Below are positions 9,776 through 19,375 of a DNA stretch of 64,000 nucleotides, piece by piece. Numbering within the stretch: position 1 is the first letter of the stretch; every line of letters starts with the position of its first letter. Origin of the DNA: Verrucomicrobiota bacterium (lineage in GTDB: Bacteria; Verrucomicrobiota; Verrucomicrobiia; Verrucomicrobiales; DEV007); contig CAUJIH010000106.1 in assembly GCA_963205275.1 (NCBI GenBank), positions 22,673 to 86,672 on the forward strand. Direction: 5' to 3'. The position numbers were made by a program, and so were the translations under genes. The notes below the pieces were generated by a model, which was not told the DNA's origin, searched no databases, and saw nothing but the letters and a program-made list of their open reading frames with translations.

Positions 9776-10395
9776 TGGAGCGATTTCTCTATCAGTGGGA
9801 TGGCTGGAACGAGGAGATTTTTCTTCGCATCAATTCTCTACGGGTTCCGTGGATCGACGAGTCCTCGCGCTGGGCGACGAGACTCGGAGACGGAGAGAAT
9901 TGTGCGTGGATCATCTTCCTGCTCCTGCTTCTTCTCCTGCTGCGTCGGTGGAGTAATGGCGAAGGCTGGGGACGGATTCTGCCCTCGAACTCGTCTCTGA
10001 TTCGATGCCTCAGCGTTTGCGTCATCGGCGCTCTGATCACTCTGATTCTTGTAAAAGGACTGAAGCCGATATTCCATATGCCGCGCCCCACGGAAGCATT
10101 ATCGCATCATCCGGTACATCGGATCGGTGGCCCTTTTTTCGGATTCAGTTTCCCCAGCGGCCACGCGACCTTTTCTATGCTGCTGGCCTGGGTATTTTGG
10201 CGAGACTTTCGAGCCTTTGGACGAATGGTGCTGGTTGCTTGGGTACTCTGGATCGGTTTTTCCCGAGTCCATGCGGGTGCTCATTTTCCGGTCGATATCG
10301 TCGGAGGCTGGATCGCAGGAAGCCTCGCTGGTCTGCTGGCGTGGGAAATCGTGAATCTATCGCATCGTTCTCAGCGAACGATGCTCGTGAAGTAA
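9775..10395 (+). CDS. PAP2-family membrane phosphatase
   Basis: A 206-residue multi-helix membrane protein with the three motifs of the type 2 phosphatidic acid phosphatase family: KGLKPIFHMPRP, FSFPSGHATFS and SRVHAGAHFPVDIVGG. The Arg, both His and the Asp of the active site are all present. Family members act on phosphatidate, phosphatidylglycerophosphate or undecaprenyl pyrophosphate; the substrate cannot be chosen from sequence. The ATG at 9775 overlaps the TGA of the TIR gene (TGATG), so the two are likely translationally coupled. The 3' end overlaps the convergent gene by 25 bp. Confidence 0.9.
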   Translation: MERFLYQWDGWNEEIFLRINSLRVPWIDESSRWATRLGDGENCAWIIFLLLLLLLLRRWSNGEGWGRILPSNSSLIRCLSVCVIGALITLILVKGLKPIFHMPRPTEALSHHPVHRIGGPFFGFSFPSGHATFSMLLAWVFWRDFRAFGRMVLVAWVLWIGFSRVHAGAHFPVDIVGGWIAGSLAGLLAWEIVNLSHRSQRTMLVK

Positions 10396-10964
10396 TCGGG
10401 TTCATTTCCGGGCTTCCACTTAATATTGCAACCAGAACTGGGATACCATGGTTCGGGTGTCGCACGTCCCGCGAGTAGGTCGTCGATCGCTTGATCGAGG
10501 TCCTTTCCGCTCGGAATACCGCGACCGGGCCGACTGGTGTCGAACTGCCCCGCGTAGCAGAGTCGCAACGTAGAGTCGAATAAGTAGAAATCCGGCGTGC
10601 AGGCCGCCGAGTATGCCAGCGCAACCTCCTGTGTTGCATCAAAAAGATAGGGAAAATCCCAGGCATTCTCCTGGGCAAACTCGATCATTTTCTCCGGAGC
10701 ATCCGCAGGATATCGCTCAGCATCATTCGAGCAAATCGCTGCCGTAGCGATCCCCTCTTCCGCGATTCGCTTCGTGAAGCGGCCAAGAAATGCGGCAAGA
10801 TGGATCACGTAGGGACAGTGATTGCAGGCGAAAAAAATGAGAAGACCTCGTCGATCCGCGGCCAAGGAAGCCGGAGAATGGATCGCACCGGAGGAATCGG
10901 AAAGAGAAAATGCGGGAGCTTGCGCTCCGGGAGTCAGTCGAAATGTGGAAGGAACTTCAGCCAT
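10371..10964 (-). CDS. Thioredoxin-fold redoxin (AhpC/TSA-like)
   Basis: A 197-residue cytoplasmic protein with no signal peptide. It starts with an AhpC/TlpA-like pattern (LTPGAQAPAFSLSDSSG) and carries FFACNHCPYV, the CxxC redox motif of a widespread thioredoxin-like family. A second Cys in YSAACTPDFYLFD lies before the conserved cis-Pro. The long C-terminal part (GRGIPSGKDLDQAIDDLLAG) is typical of this CNHCPYV family. Redox partner and substrate are unknown. It is convergent with and overlaps the PAP2 gene. Confidence 0.85.
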   Translation of the reverse strand: MAEVPSTFRLTPGAQAPAFSLSDSSGAIHSPASLAADRRGLLIFFACNHCPYVIHLAAFLGRFTKRIAEEGIATAAICSNDAERYPADAPEKMIEFAQENAWDFPYLFDATQEVALAYSAACTPDFYLFDSTLRLCYAGQFDTSRPGRGIPSGKDLDQAIDDLLAGRATPEPWYPSSGCNIKWKPGNEPDYFTSIVR

Positions 10965-11081
10965 GAGAGAGAATTAAAGGAATTCAAAAGGAATTCATTA
11001 GAGCAGGGTTGACATTCTATCGGAAATCACCGACCTGTCCCGTCCAATTTTTTAATCGCAAACGAAGAAAAGGTCCAAGTC

Positions 11082-11576
11082 ATGGCAACAGTTGAAGTTA
11101 TTCTGAAAGAAAAGATCGAGGGTCTCGGAGCCGAGGCCGATGTCGTGAAGGTGAAGCGTGGCTTCGCACGGAACTTTCTGCTTCCTCAGGACCGTGCCTA
11201 CGAAGCAACGAAGTCGAATCTCCGCCATGTGAAGGCGCTAAAGGAAACGCGTGCAAAGCGCGAAGCGCAGGAGCTAGCGGACGCCGAGAACACGGCGACT
11301 AAACTAAGGAAGCTACGCCTGTCTCTGCCACTGTCTCTCGGACAGGGTGGAAAAGCCTTTGGATCAGTGACGACTTCGGACATCGCTGCCCTGATCGCCG
11401 AGAAGAGTCGCCTGACAATTGATCGCCACCAGTTGCTTCTCGAAGCTCCGATCAAGACTCTGGGGTCTTTCGAGATTCCTGTGAAGCTGCATCCGGCAGT
11501 CAACGCATCCGTGACGGTACGTGTCGTCGCAGCAGAGACCCCGGAAGAAGGCGAAGCGGAGTCTTCTGAGAGCTGA
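11082..11576 (+). CDS. rplI: 50S ribosomal protein L9
   Basis: L9 binds 23S rRNA in the large subunit. The N-terminal domain is clear (VEVILKEKIEGLGAEADVV, then VKRGFARNFLLPQDRAYEAT), followed by the long connecting helix and the C-terminal domain (KAFGSVTTSDIAALI). At 164 residues it is slightly longer than the usual ~150, with an acidic tail (AAETPEEGEAESSES). The ATG follows GAAGAAAAGG. In many bacteria rplI precedes dnaB, as it does here, with a 226-bp gap in which I see no gene. Confidence 0.97.
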   Translation: MATVEVILKEKIEGLGAEADVVKVKRGFARNFLLPQDRAYEATKSNLRHVKALKETRAKREAQELADAENTATKLRKLRLSLPLSLGQGGKAFGSVTTSDIAALIAEKSRLTIDRHQLLLEAPIKTLGSFEIPVKLHPAVNASVTVRVVAAETPEEGEAESSES

Positions 11577-11802
11577 TCCAGCTTTGATTCTGATCGGGAT
11601 CGACTCTCTGTTTCAGAGTATGTCCAGTTCCGATTTCCATACGAGTTTCCTTCAAAAGTGAAGCTCGCTCCAGCACGTCAGTAGATTCCCTGAAATCTGC
11701 TGAACGGCCCCATAGTCGCGACCGATAGGTGACTTATTCAACTGTCGGTGACGAATCGCTATCACTTGCCTACCTTCTCCGTTTTCTCCAGTCAGTTATC
11801 TC

Positions 11803-13266
11803 ATGGCCAAACCAAAAGACAGTACTAGCAAAGGAGATTCGCTGAAAAGAGGCCCTAAGTCGACAGGAGCGAGCGGTGTATCCGCGGGAAATGCGACATC
11901 TCCTGTGGAGGATGTAACCCGGTCCATGCCGAGAAATGAGGATGCCGAGAGAGCAATCCTCTCCTGTATGCTGCAGGACCCCGCCAATACGATTCCTCGT
12001 GCGATCGAATCACTGAACTCCGGATTTTTCTACATCCCGGCCTATCGCACGATCTTCGAAGCGATGCTGCATTTATATAAAACGAATCAGCAAGGCAATT
12101 TCGACCTAGTAGTCCTGATCACAGAACTCGGGAATCGCGGACAGCTCGATGCCGTGGGAGGTCCGAAATCGCTCGCTGATCTACTCGACGACGTACCGAC
12201 GACGGCTCTATTCGAGGAATATATCCGATTTTTAAAAGAGAAGTTTATTCTTCGCCGGGTCATTCAAGATTGCACCGAATGCATCTCCGATGCCTATCTG
12301 CGGCCGGAAGACGTGGCTGGCTTCCTCGACTCCGTCGAGAAAAGAATGCTGCAGATCCGAAATGAAACCGAGCGAACGAAGGGAATAGAGGATATCCGTA
12401 CCCACGTCATGGCCGTGATCGATTCCGCTCAGAAGATGTATGGAGGCGAAGGCGGCAGTGGACTGAATACGGGCTTTGACGATCTGGATAAGATGACCAC
12501 CGGTTTTCATGGGGGGGAAATGATCGTAATCGCCGCACGTCCTTCGATGGGAAAGACCTCCTTCGTGATGAACATCGTAGAGAATCTGGCGGTCCCGAAG
12601 GATAAGCGTGTTCCGTGTGCTGTCTTCAGCCTAGAAATGACCGCGCAATCTCTGGTACAGCGACTGCTCTGCTCTCGGGCGAAGATCGACATGAACAAGC
12701 TGCGAAGCGGCTTTCTCTCGAAAACCGATATGCACGCGATGATGAGAGTGGCTGGCGATCTGGCAGAGGCCTCAATCTTCATCGACGATACTCCCGGCCT
12801 CTCCATCAATGAACTCCAAGCGAAGGCGAGAAGGCTAAAGCAACAACATGACATCCAACTGATCGCGATTGATTACCTCCAGTTGTTGAGAGCGCCAGAT
12901 GTCGGGAATCGGGATGGACGAGAAAAGGAAATCGCCGCGATTTCTGGTGGAATCAAGGGAATTGCTAAGGAGCTGAATATCCCTGTGGTGGTTTTGGCAC
13001 AGTTGAACCGGAATCCAGATTCGCGAGGTGGCGGCAAGCCCCGCATGAGCGACCTGCGGGAATCGGGTTCAATTGAGCAGGACGCCGATCTGATCGGTCT
13101 ATTAATCCGCGAAGAAATTTATGCTGAGGACGATAAGAAGGACGAACTCAAAGGCAAAGCAGAACTGATCATCGCGAAGCAGCGAAACGGTCCGACCGGC
13201 GAAGTTCCCCTGACATTCCATAAAGAACTCATGCGTTTCGAGAGCCGGGCGCATCAGCAGGATTGA
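11803..13266 (+). CDS. dnaB: Replicative DNA helicase DnaB
   Basis: This is the hexameric 5'-3' helicase of the replication fork. The 487 residues begin with a low-complexity basic tail (about 40 residues), then the N-terminal domain (RNEDAERAILSCMLQDP) and the RecA-like ATPase domain with GFDDLDKMTTGFHGGEM, Walker A (AARPSMGKTSF), SLEMTAQSLVQRLLCS and Walker B (LIAIDYLQLL). The DnaB signature LRESGSIEQDADLI is present, as is an intact C-terminus (IIAKQRNGPTGEVPLTF). No intein is seen. It lies downstream of rplI on the same strand. Confidence 0.97.
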   Translation: MAKPKDSTSKGDSLKRGPKSTGASGVSAGNATSPVEDVTRSMPRNEDAERAILSCMLQDPANTIPRAIESLNSGFFYIPAYRTIFEAMLHLYKTNQQGNFDLVVLITELGNRGQLDAVGGPKSLADLLDDVPTTALFEEYIRFLKEKFILRRVIQDCTECISDAYLRPEDVAGFLDSVEKRMLQIRNETERTKGIEDIRTHVMAVIDSAQKMYGGEGGSGLNTGFDDLDKMTTGFHGGEMIVIAARPSMGKTSFVMNIVENLAVPKDKRVPCAVFSLEMTAQSLVQRLLCSRAKIDMNKLRSGFLSKTDMHAMMRVAGDLAEASIFIDDTPGLSINELQAKARRLKQQHDIQLIAIDYLQLLRAPDVGNRDGREKEIAAISGGIKGIAKELNIPVVVLAQLNRNPDSRGGGKPRMSDLRESGSIEQDADLIGLLIREEIYAEDDKKDELKGKAELIIAKQRNGPTGEVPLTFHKELMRFESRAHQQD

Positions 13267-13290
13267 GGACAATGTGAATCTTCCCTCGAC

Positions 13291-14067
13291 TTACTCTACG
13301 ATAAAGAAAGGGTTGCGAAGATTCTCTTTATTGTAACGAAGCTCTTCACCGGTTTCACAATCGACCACTCGCCGTCCAGCTTCATTCGCAACTGCATGGG
13401 CGGCGGCAGTGTCCCACTCCATCGTCGGTCCTAAACGTGGATAGACATCTGCGCTCCCATCAGCAACCAGACAGAACTTGAGCGAGCTCCCAGCAGACAA
13501 GTAAGTCACCTCTTTGCCCTCTGCCTCCAGAGCTGCAACGAATTCGCGCACCTCATCGCTCAGGTGAGATCGACTCGCCACTACAGTGACGCTGCGCTTT
13601 TTCGAATAGTGTTCCCCTCCCGTCATTCTGTCCACAGGACCACCCTCCACCGACTTCCAAGCTCCCTGCCCCTCAGCTGCCCAATAGAGTCGATCCCCTA
13701 CCGGCTGAAATACCACTCCTAAAACCGGACGCCCGAAACGCACCAGGGCAATATTCACTGTGAACTCACCATTTCTCTTCACGAATTCTTTCGTGCCATC
13801 GAGCGGGTCAACCACCCAGCACTCGGGCCAGTTGCGACGCACTTCATAGGGCAATGCCTGAATTTCCTCCGAGATGATCGGAATATCTGGAGTCAGCCCC
13901 TTCAGTCCCGCCACGATTACCGCATTCGACTGGCGATCCGCCTCCGTCAATGGCGATGCGTCCCCTTTACTATCGACAGAAAACTCGGTTCCGTACACCT
14001 CCATCACCGCCGCTCCAGCGAGCCTAGCGATTTCCTTCACTTTTTCGATATCGATTCCGTCTGACAT
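13291..14067 (-). CDS. cysQ: 3'(2'),5'-bisphosphate nucleotidase CysQ
   Basis: A Mg-dependent inositol-monophosphatase-fold enzyme that removes the 3' phosphate of PAP/PAPS in sulfur assimilation. Metal-site motifs are clear: SPLTEADRQSNAVI, ISEEIQALPYE, WVVDPLDGTKEF (the GTKEF form is typical of CysQ) and GPTMEWDTAAAHAV. At 258 residues it has the normal family length. It is followed on the same strand, upstream in transcription order, by the quinone-reductase-like gene 49 bp away, so co-transcription is possible. Confidence 0.92.
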   Translation of the reverse strand: MSDGIDIEKVKEIARLAGAAVMEVYGTEFSVDSKGDASPLTEADRQSNAVIVAGLKGLTPDIPIISEEIQALPYEVRRNWPECWVVDPLDGTKEFVKRNGEFTVNIALVRFGRPVLGVVFQPVGDRLYWAAEGQGAWKSVEGGPVDRMTGGEHYSKKRSVTVVASRSHLSDEVREFVAALEAEGKEVTYLSAGSSLKFCLVADGSADVYPRLGPTMEWDTAAAHAVANEAGRRVVDCETGEELRYNKENLRNPFFIVE

Positions 14068-14116
14068 ATTCTACTACCCAAGCCGAAAGCTCGGGGAAGT
14101 CAACCGATGCTACCCC

Positions 14117-15097
14117 TCAGACGCAGTCTTCCATCGCAAGGATGATTTTGCCAATATGCTCGGAACTTTCCATGTGACGATGCGCCACTGCTGCGTCTGC
14201 AAAAGGAAAGATCTGATCGATTACCGGATGAAATAGCCCTCTGCTGATCATCGGCCACACTTGCGCTTCCACCTCCTTCGCCAGAGCGGCTTTGAATTCC
14301 GCACTGCGAGAGCGCAGGACGCAGCCCGAGACCGTCAGTGATCGCGAAATCAATGCCATCAGATCGATCTCTGCGCATCGTCCCTGAACAGCGTTGATCA
14401 GAACCAAGCGCCCGTCTGCTCGAAGAAGCGACAGATTCCGCGCGAGATAATTCCCGCCCACCATATCGAGAATCAGATCGCACTTTTCATCAGCGAAGGC
14501 CTCCGAAAAATCAACGTTCCGATAATTGATCGCTCGACTTGCTCCTAGCTTCGAGCAGGCCTGGGCCTTCTTTTCACTTCCAGCGGTCGCCAGCACGTCA
14601 CAGCCTACTGCCTTCGCCATCTGAATCGCTGTCGTTCCGATTCCACTCGAACCACCGTGTACGAGGATTCGCTCCCCTGACTGCAATTTCCCTCGCTGAA
14701 AGACGTTCAGCCAGACGGTGAAGACAGCTTCAGGCAAGGCGGACGCTTGGCAAAAATCAAATCCTTCGGGTATCGGTAGGCAGTGCCCCTCGTCCACAGT
14801 GACGAACTCAGCATAGCCGCCACCAGCCACGAGAGCACACACGCGGTCGCCCGGCTTCCATCGACTCACCTGTGATCCACAGATATCGATGATTCCGGCG
14901 ACTTCCAACCCCGGCACATCCGCCACGACTCCCGCCGGAGCCGGATAGCGCCCCTCTCTCTGAAGAAGATCGGCACGATTCAGCCCCGCCGCCTTTACAG
15001 AGATTCGTACTTCATTTGAAGCCGGAACCGGCTCAATTTGTTCTGTAGCCACGAGGACAGATGCGTCACCTGGCTGGGAAATTACGATTACTTTCAT
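14117..15097 (-). CDS. NAD(P)H quinone oxidoreductase, PIG3-type zinc-independent MDR
   Basis: A 326-residue medium-chain reductase. The N-terminal GroES-like domain has KAAGLNRADLLQREGRYP and PGLEVAGII, and the nucleotide-binding domain has ILVHGGSSGIGTTAIQMAKA. Catalytic-zinc ligands of alcohol dehydrogenases are absent. The NRADLLQREGRYPAP run is typical of the PIG3/TP53I3 group of quinone oxidoreductases. It probably reduces quinones or enals with NADPH. It ends 49 bp before cysQ on the same strand. Confidence 0.88.
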   Translation of the reverse strand: MKVIVISQPGDASVLVATEQIEPVPASNEVRISVKAAGLNRADLLQREGRYPAPAGVVADVPGLEVAGIIDICGSQVSRWKPGDRVCALVAGGGYAEFVTVDEGHCLPIPEGFDFCQASALPEAVFTVWLNVFQRGKLQSGERILVHGGSSGIGTTAIQMAKAVGCDVLATAGSEKKAQACSKLGASRAINYRNVDFSEAFADEKCDLILDMVGGNYLARNLSLLRADGRLVLINAVQGRCAEIDLMALISRSLTVSGCVLRSRSAEFKAALAKEVEAQVWPMISRGLFHPVIDQIFPFADAAVAHRHMESSEHIGKIILAMEDCV

Positions 15098-15166
15098 CTT
15101 TTCATTCGGGCGAAATCTTCACTTGGCAGGGAACCGACTTCCCAATTTCTCCCCTCCCCTATTTCT

Positions 15167-17920
15167 TCACGGCAGCTTCGCTAACTGCTCCGACACCCAC
15201 TTCATCGCCTGACTGGCTGTATTGTCGCTGGGATCAGCGGTCATACACTGCTGCCACTCCACCTTGGCGATCTCTAGATGCTGTTTGGCCTCCGTCTTAT
15301 TACCTGACTGTAAACAAGCGAAGCCAGCTAGACCACGGGTGCGTGCCAAGCTCCTCCGGTAGGTCGCCGGGGCATCGTCGCTCTTAGAAATCTCGTCGAG
15401 GAGAGCGAGCGCTTCCTTTAGAGGAACTCGACTTTCATCAAATTTCCCCGAATCTCCTAAAAGTTCGGCCAGATGAGACAATCTCTGCGCATAAGAAAAT
15501 TTTACATCATCTGCAACAGCGCGACTCCCATCGACGATGGGACCCAGGATTCCAATAGCTCGCCTTTCCATCGCGATGGCATTCTTCATATTTCCCCCAT
15601 CTCGTTGCTCCTCCGCCAGAGTGCCATAGATGTCGGCTAGCGTTTTTAGATAGGTCGATTCGTACGGATTCGCAGCTACGACGTGACCAAGCACCTCCGC
15701 CGCTCCCTCCAGTTTCGCCGAATCCTTCGCGAGCATGCCCACGCGAGCCAGACTGTTTCCCAACCCCAGTTGGTAGGCATCCACAGCGGCATCCAAGCGA
15801 ACGGCTTCAGCATAGAGATCGCTCGCCTGTTGATAAGCATCCTTCGCGAGTCCCAATTCTCCCCGTGCCTCCAGAATCCGCCCCGTAAGAGAAAACGAAT
15901 GGGCTAGAGCACCGATGACGCGGTGATTCTGTGGATCAGCCTTCTGAAGAGCCACTAGACTCGCCCCCACCGACATCGCCGCATCGAGCGCTGCCTCGGC
16001 GTGTCTCATCTCCAATTCGCTCTCTGCGATGGATAGGGAGTTTTCATGGATCCGAAGCGCCACCTTGTCCGTGAGCTCAGAATTGCGATTGCGAGCCTCG
16101 GCCCAGGCGTGTGATGACTCGGTGTAGTAGTTCCGAGCAGCAGAGAACTGCGCGTTTCGCATGGCGAGATCACCGAGCGACCTCTTCGCACAAGCGATGT
16201 TCTCTGCAAACTCAGCTTTCGCTGTTTTCGGATCCGCCAGCAGCGCTGTGTAGCGGCGCTCCGCTTCGGAGAATGCGGCGAGTGCTTTTCCAAACTCGCC
16301 AGTTTCTCGATAGATATTGCCCAGATAAAACTGAGCATTAGCTGTCGATACGATGAAATCAGAAGCATCTCCGTAGGTTTCAATGAGCCGCTCGTAATGC
16401 TTTCTAGCTTCTTCCAAGGTAGCCGCACGCGCTTTGCGGAACTCCGGCACATCCGAATCGCGATTCTCCAAAACAAGCTGAAAAAAGCGATCTCCATTGT
16501 CCTGAGTCTCTCTCAGAAGCTGACGGGCGAGCTTCGCCTGACCGAGAAGCTGATTCTTTGAATCCTCCGACTCATTTAACTCGGAAACAAGCTGCTTCTT
16601 CCGCATTTCCTCGTCCTGAATTCTCTGGAAGGCCTGCGCCTGCTTCTGGATCATCTCCTGTCGCTTGAATTCAGACTCTCGCAAATCACTCACAACGACA
16701 CCTTTTTCCCGGCGAGCCTTGATGTAGTGGAAAAACGCGAGATAGGATGCCAACAAGGTCAGAGCGAGCGAGACACTCAAAGCAACCTTCAGGCGAAACA
16801 CCATATTTTCGCGAATCCGTAGAAGAAAATTGCTCCAGAGTCCCCCCTTCTGATCACTCTCCCGCAACTCTCCATCCAGCGGGCGCACCAATTCCTGCGC
16901 GGAAGAAGCCACAGCGCGACCCTGTGCAGGCAGAGAAGTTCTTTCTCCAAATGAACTCGACATCACAGGCACAGTCGTCCCTGACAGCGTCTCCTGTACA
17001 TCCTCCCCTACGGTCCCGAGCTCCTTCGCGATCTCCGACATTGATGTCGGACGATCTCCCGGTACAATCGAGAGGCAGCGGTCAATGATCTGACGCAAGA
17101 CTTTCTCCCGAGCATTGGCCGCCGGCCCCGGCCAGAGAGGACGAGGCTCTGCCTGAATCTGTTGTAGAAAATATCCCGCCACCTCCGACGGCTCCCCAAA
17201 TACGACCGCTGCAGAGCTTTCGAGCCAGGCAGGATTCTCCCGGCAGCGCTGCCAGAGAGCATGGAGACGAGGCAGACGCCCTGTGAGTAGGCGATACGCC
17301 AAGACGCCGAAGGAATACACGTCCCAACCCCGTCCGCGCCCTCCCCGAAAATCTCCGGATTCGAGTTGTTCCGGAGCGGCATAAAAAAGAAACTCGCCAG
17401 ATTCCAGATATTGCAGCCCCTTGACGAACATGCCTCCGAAGTCTCCTATCTGCAATCCCTGGCCGCCCCCCTCTTCTTTCACCAGATAGAAAACCTCTGG
17501 TCGTAGAGCTCCGTGAAATAAATTCGCCTGATGCAACTCAGCCAGCAGTCGGACGATCTTCTCCACGATCTCTGAGGTCTGCCCCGGAGACAACATCGGC
17601 ATCACCTCTGCGAGAGTGCCGGTATGCCACGGCTCCTGGGAACCACCGCGCCAGCCATGAAAGGCCATAGAGCTAACACTGGGGAGTTTCTCATCTTGAA
17701 GTCGATACTCATAAATCGAGTCCACCCCCACAGGAAGTCGCTTCACAGGAGCTAAATTATCGAAAAATGAATGAAGCAGTCTGTCATTGGTTGCCTGGGC
17801 CTTATACACGCGCATGACTCTCCGCTCGCCACGACCATGCATGGCGATCAGAATCCAGCCAAAGGGGTCCTCGGCCAGAACCTCTTCACATTGATAGCCT
17901 GGGAGTTCAGGAAACAGCAT
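15167..17920 (-). CDS. Membrane protein with kinase-like domain lacking catalytic residues, coiled coil and TPR repeats
   Basis: This gives 917 residues from the ATG at 17920. The first ~300 residues have a Ser/Thr kinase fold: GDFGG (DFG at 160-162), YAAPEQLESGDF (APE at 182-184) and WDVYSFGVLAYRLLTGRLP. The catalytic loop reads FHGALRPEVFYL at 135-146 in place of HRDLKPENIL, so the catalytic Asp is Ala138 and the Mg-binding Asn is Val. The glycine loop is also not recognisable (LAEDPFGWIL). I therefore predict a pseudokinase. One membrane helix follows (about 377-400), then a Glu/Gln/Lys-rich coiled coil, then some 400 residues of TPR-like helices (FYLGNIYRETGEFGKALAAF). The TPR part would be extracytoplasmic. 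Confidence 0.85.
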   Translation of the reverse strand: MLFPELPGYQCEEVLAEDPFGWILIAMHGRGERRVMRVYKAQATNDRLLHSFFDNLAPVKRLPVGVDSIYEYRLQDEKLPSVSSMAFHGWRGGSQEPWHTGTLAEVMPMLSPGQTSEIVEKIVRLLAELHQANLFHGALRPEVFYLVKEEGGGQGLQIGDFGGMFVKGLQYLESGEFLFYAAPEQLESGDFRGGRGRGWDVYSFGVLAYRLLTGRLPRLHALWQRCRENPAWLESSAAVVFGEPSEVAGYFLQQIQAEPRPLWPGPAANAREKVLRQIIDRCLSIVPGDRPTSMSEIAKELGTVGEDVQETLSGTTVPVMSSSFGERTSLPAQGRAVASSAQELVRPLDGELRESDQKGGLWSNFLLRIRENMVFRLKVALSVSLALTLLASYLAFFHYIKARREKGVVVSDLRESEFKRQEMIQKQAQAFQRIQDEEMRKKQLVSELNESEDSKNQLLGQAKLARQLLRETQDNGDRFFQLVLENRDSDVPEFRKARAATLEEARKHYERLIETYGDASDFIVSTANAQFYLGNIYRETGEFGKALAAFSEAERRYTALLADPKTAKAEFAENIACAKRSLGDLAMRNAQFSAARNYYTESSHAWAEARNRNSELTDKVALRIHENSLSIAESELEMRHAEAALDAAMSVGASLVALQKADPQNHRVIGALAHSFSLTGRILEARGELGLAKDAYQQASDLYAEAVRLDAAVDAYQLGLGNSLARVGMLAKDSAKLEGAAEVLGHVVAANPYESTYLKTLADIYGTLAEEQRDGGNMKNAIAMERRAIGILGPIVDGSRAVADDVKFSYAQRLSHLAELLGDSGKFDESRVPLKEALALLDEISKSDDAPATYRRSLARTRGLAGFACLQSGNKTEAKQHLEIAKVEWQQCMTADPSDNTASQAMKWVSEQLAKLP

Positions 17921-18004
17921 CTGCAACCTTTGAAAACGGATGAACGCAGGAAACCTTATAACAAAGCGCTGAAAACACGCCTCACTGAAGCCCTCCCCTA
18001 TGAA

Positions 18005-19327
18005 TTACGTAGGATACTGCCAAGGACCGCGATACTCTCTCTTCAGCAAAGCATTCGCCTCCTCGTCACTGGGGAAACGCTCCGCCTCTCCATCCCAGAC
18101 CAAGCTCCGTCCCAGCTTCTGACTAATCATTCCCAGCAGACTCATATTCGTCGCCAGATGACCGATCTCGATATCAGCGACCGGACGTCGTCCCGTCTGA
18201 ATCGCATCGATAAAATCTCGCCACAGCATCGGAATATTGTCTCCGTCCTTCTCGTGATCGAAGCGTGGGTCTTCGTGTACGACGGGTGAATTATCCGAAG
18301 GATAAAAAGTCCAGCCATCCTTCCACCCCAAGTAAAAAGTGCCCTGACTTCCGTGAAAATAGCATCCCACCTTCGACTTTCCGGTCTCGCTTCCACCAAA
18401 TCGACGATGCTCCCAGACGGCCGTGAATCCATCGAACTCATAGCTCACCACCTGATGATCAGGAGCGTCGCTCGTTTGTTCTTTCTCGTTGAGAATCACA
18501 GCCCCTCGAACTGGGCGTCCTCCGGTAGAAAAGATTTTCTTCGGATGCTTCTGCCCCGACCACCAGAGGATCTGATCCAGCCAATGCACGCCCCAATCCC
18601 CGAGCTGCCCATTCGCGAAGTCCAAATAATTGCGAAACCCTCCGGGATGGATGCGCTTATTAAAAGGACGAAGCGGTGCCGGACCACAGTAGAAATCCCA
18701 GTCCAGATTCTCCGGCACAGGAGAATTCAGTTCCGGTTTTTCCGCCCCCCCTGGACTCTGGACGAAGGCTCGCACCATTCCGATAGTCCCGGCCTTCCCT
18801 TCCTTCAGAAACTTCATTGCACTCTGATAATGCGGCCCAATACGTCGATGCATTCCAACCTGCACCACTCGATTGACCTCCCGAGCCACTCGCAGCATCG
18901 CTCGACTCTCCAGAACTGTATGCCCGGTGGGTTTTTCCATATACACATGAGCACCAGCCCGGAGACAAGCGATCCCCTGGAGTGCGTGCCAATGATCCGG
19001 CGAAGCCACGATGGCGATCTCTATCTTTTCCTTCTCTAGAAGTTCACGATAGTCCCGGTAGCCTTTCGGCGCCTTGCCCGTCATTCCATCGATCTCATCG
19101 ACTGACACCTCCAGTTCATCCGCATCCACATCGCAGACGGCCACCACATCCACCGATCCATCGGCGAGCGCGGAACGAAGAATGTTCATCCCCCACCATC
19201 CTGATCCGATCAGGGCTGTTCGATATTTCTTCCCGCTCTTCGACTCGGATTTCACCCAAGGGACGAGTGCGGTAGTCGCTGCTCCAGCGGTCACCTGGAG
19301 AAAACTGCGGCGGGGAAGGTTCTGCAT
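18005..19327 (-). CDS. Gfo/Idh/MocA-family oxidoreductase with Tat signal
   Basis: This gives 440 residues from the ATG at 19327, chosen because it places a twin-arginine signal at the N-terminus (NLPRRSFLQVTAGAATTAL). The Rossmann domain has YRTALIGSGWWGMNILR and VDVVAVCDVDADEL. The family EKP motif is present (GAHVYMEKPTGHTV), followed by a GFO_IDH_MocA C-terminal domain with MHRRIGPHYQ. Such Tat-exported NAD(P)-dependent sugar oxidoreductases are abundant in Verrucomicrobiota and Planctomycetota. The substrate is unknown. The gene is divergent from the ldhA-like gene with only 48 bp between starts. Confidence 0.9.
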   Translation of the reverse strand: MQNLPRRSFLQVTAGAATTALVPWVKSESKSGKKYRTALIGSGWWGMNILRSALADGSVDVVAVCDVDADELEVSVDEIDGMTGKAPKGYRDYRELLEKEKIEIAIVASPDHWHALQGIACLRAGAHVYMEKPTGHTVLESRAMLRVAREVNRVVQVGMHRRIGPHYQSAMKFLKEGKAGTIGMVRAFVQSPGGAEKPELNSPVPENLDWDFYCGPAPLRPFNKRIHPGGFRNYLDFANGQLGDWGVHWLDQILWWSGQKHPKKIFSTGGRPVRGAVILNEKEQTSDAPDHQVVSYEFDGFTAVWEHRRFGGSETGKSKVGCYFHGSQGTFYLGWKDGWTFYPSDNSPVVHEDPRFDHEKDGDNIPMLWRDFIDAIQTGRRPVADIEIGHLATNMSLLGMISQKLGRSLVWDGEAERFPSDEEANALLKREYRGPWQYPT

Positions 19328-19375
19328 GATCGTGAGAAAGTTGCGTTTGAATCGAATCGAGGCGAGCAATAGAGA

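Noticed and set aside
11009..11040. TTGACA at 11009-11014 as an rplI promoter
   Set aside because: The -35 match is good but no acceptable -10 box follows at 16-18 bp.
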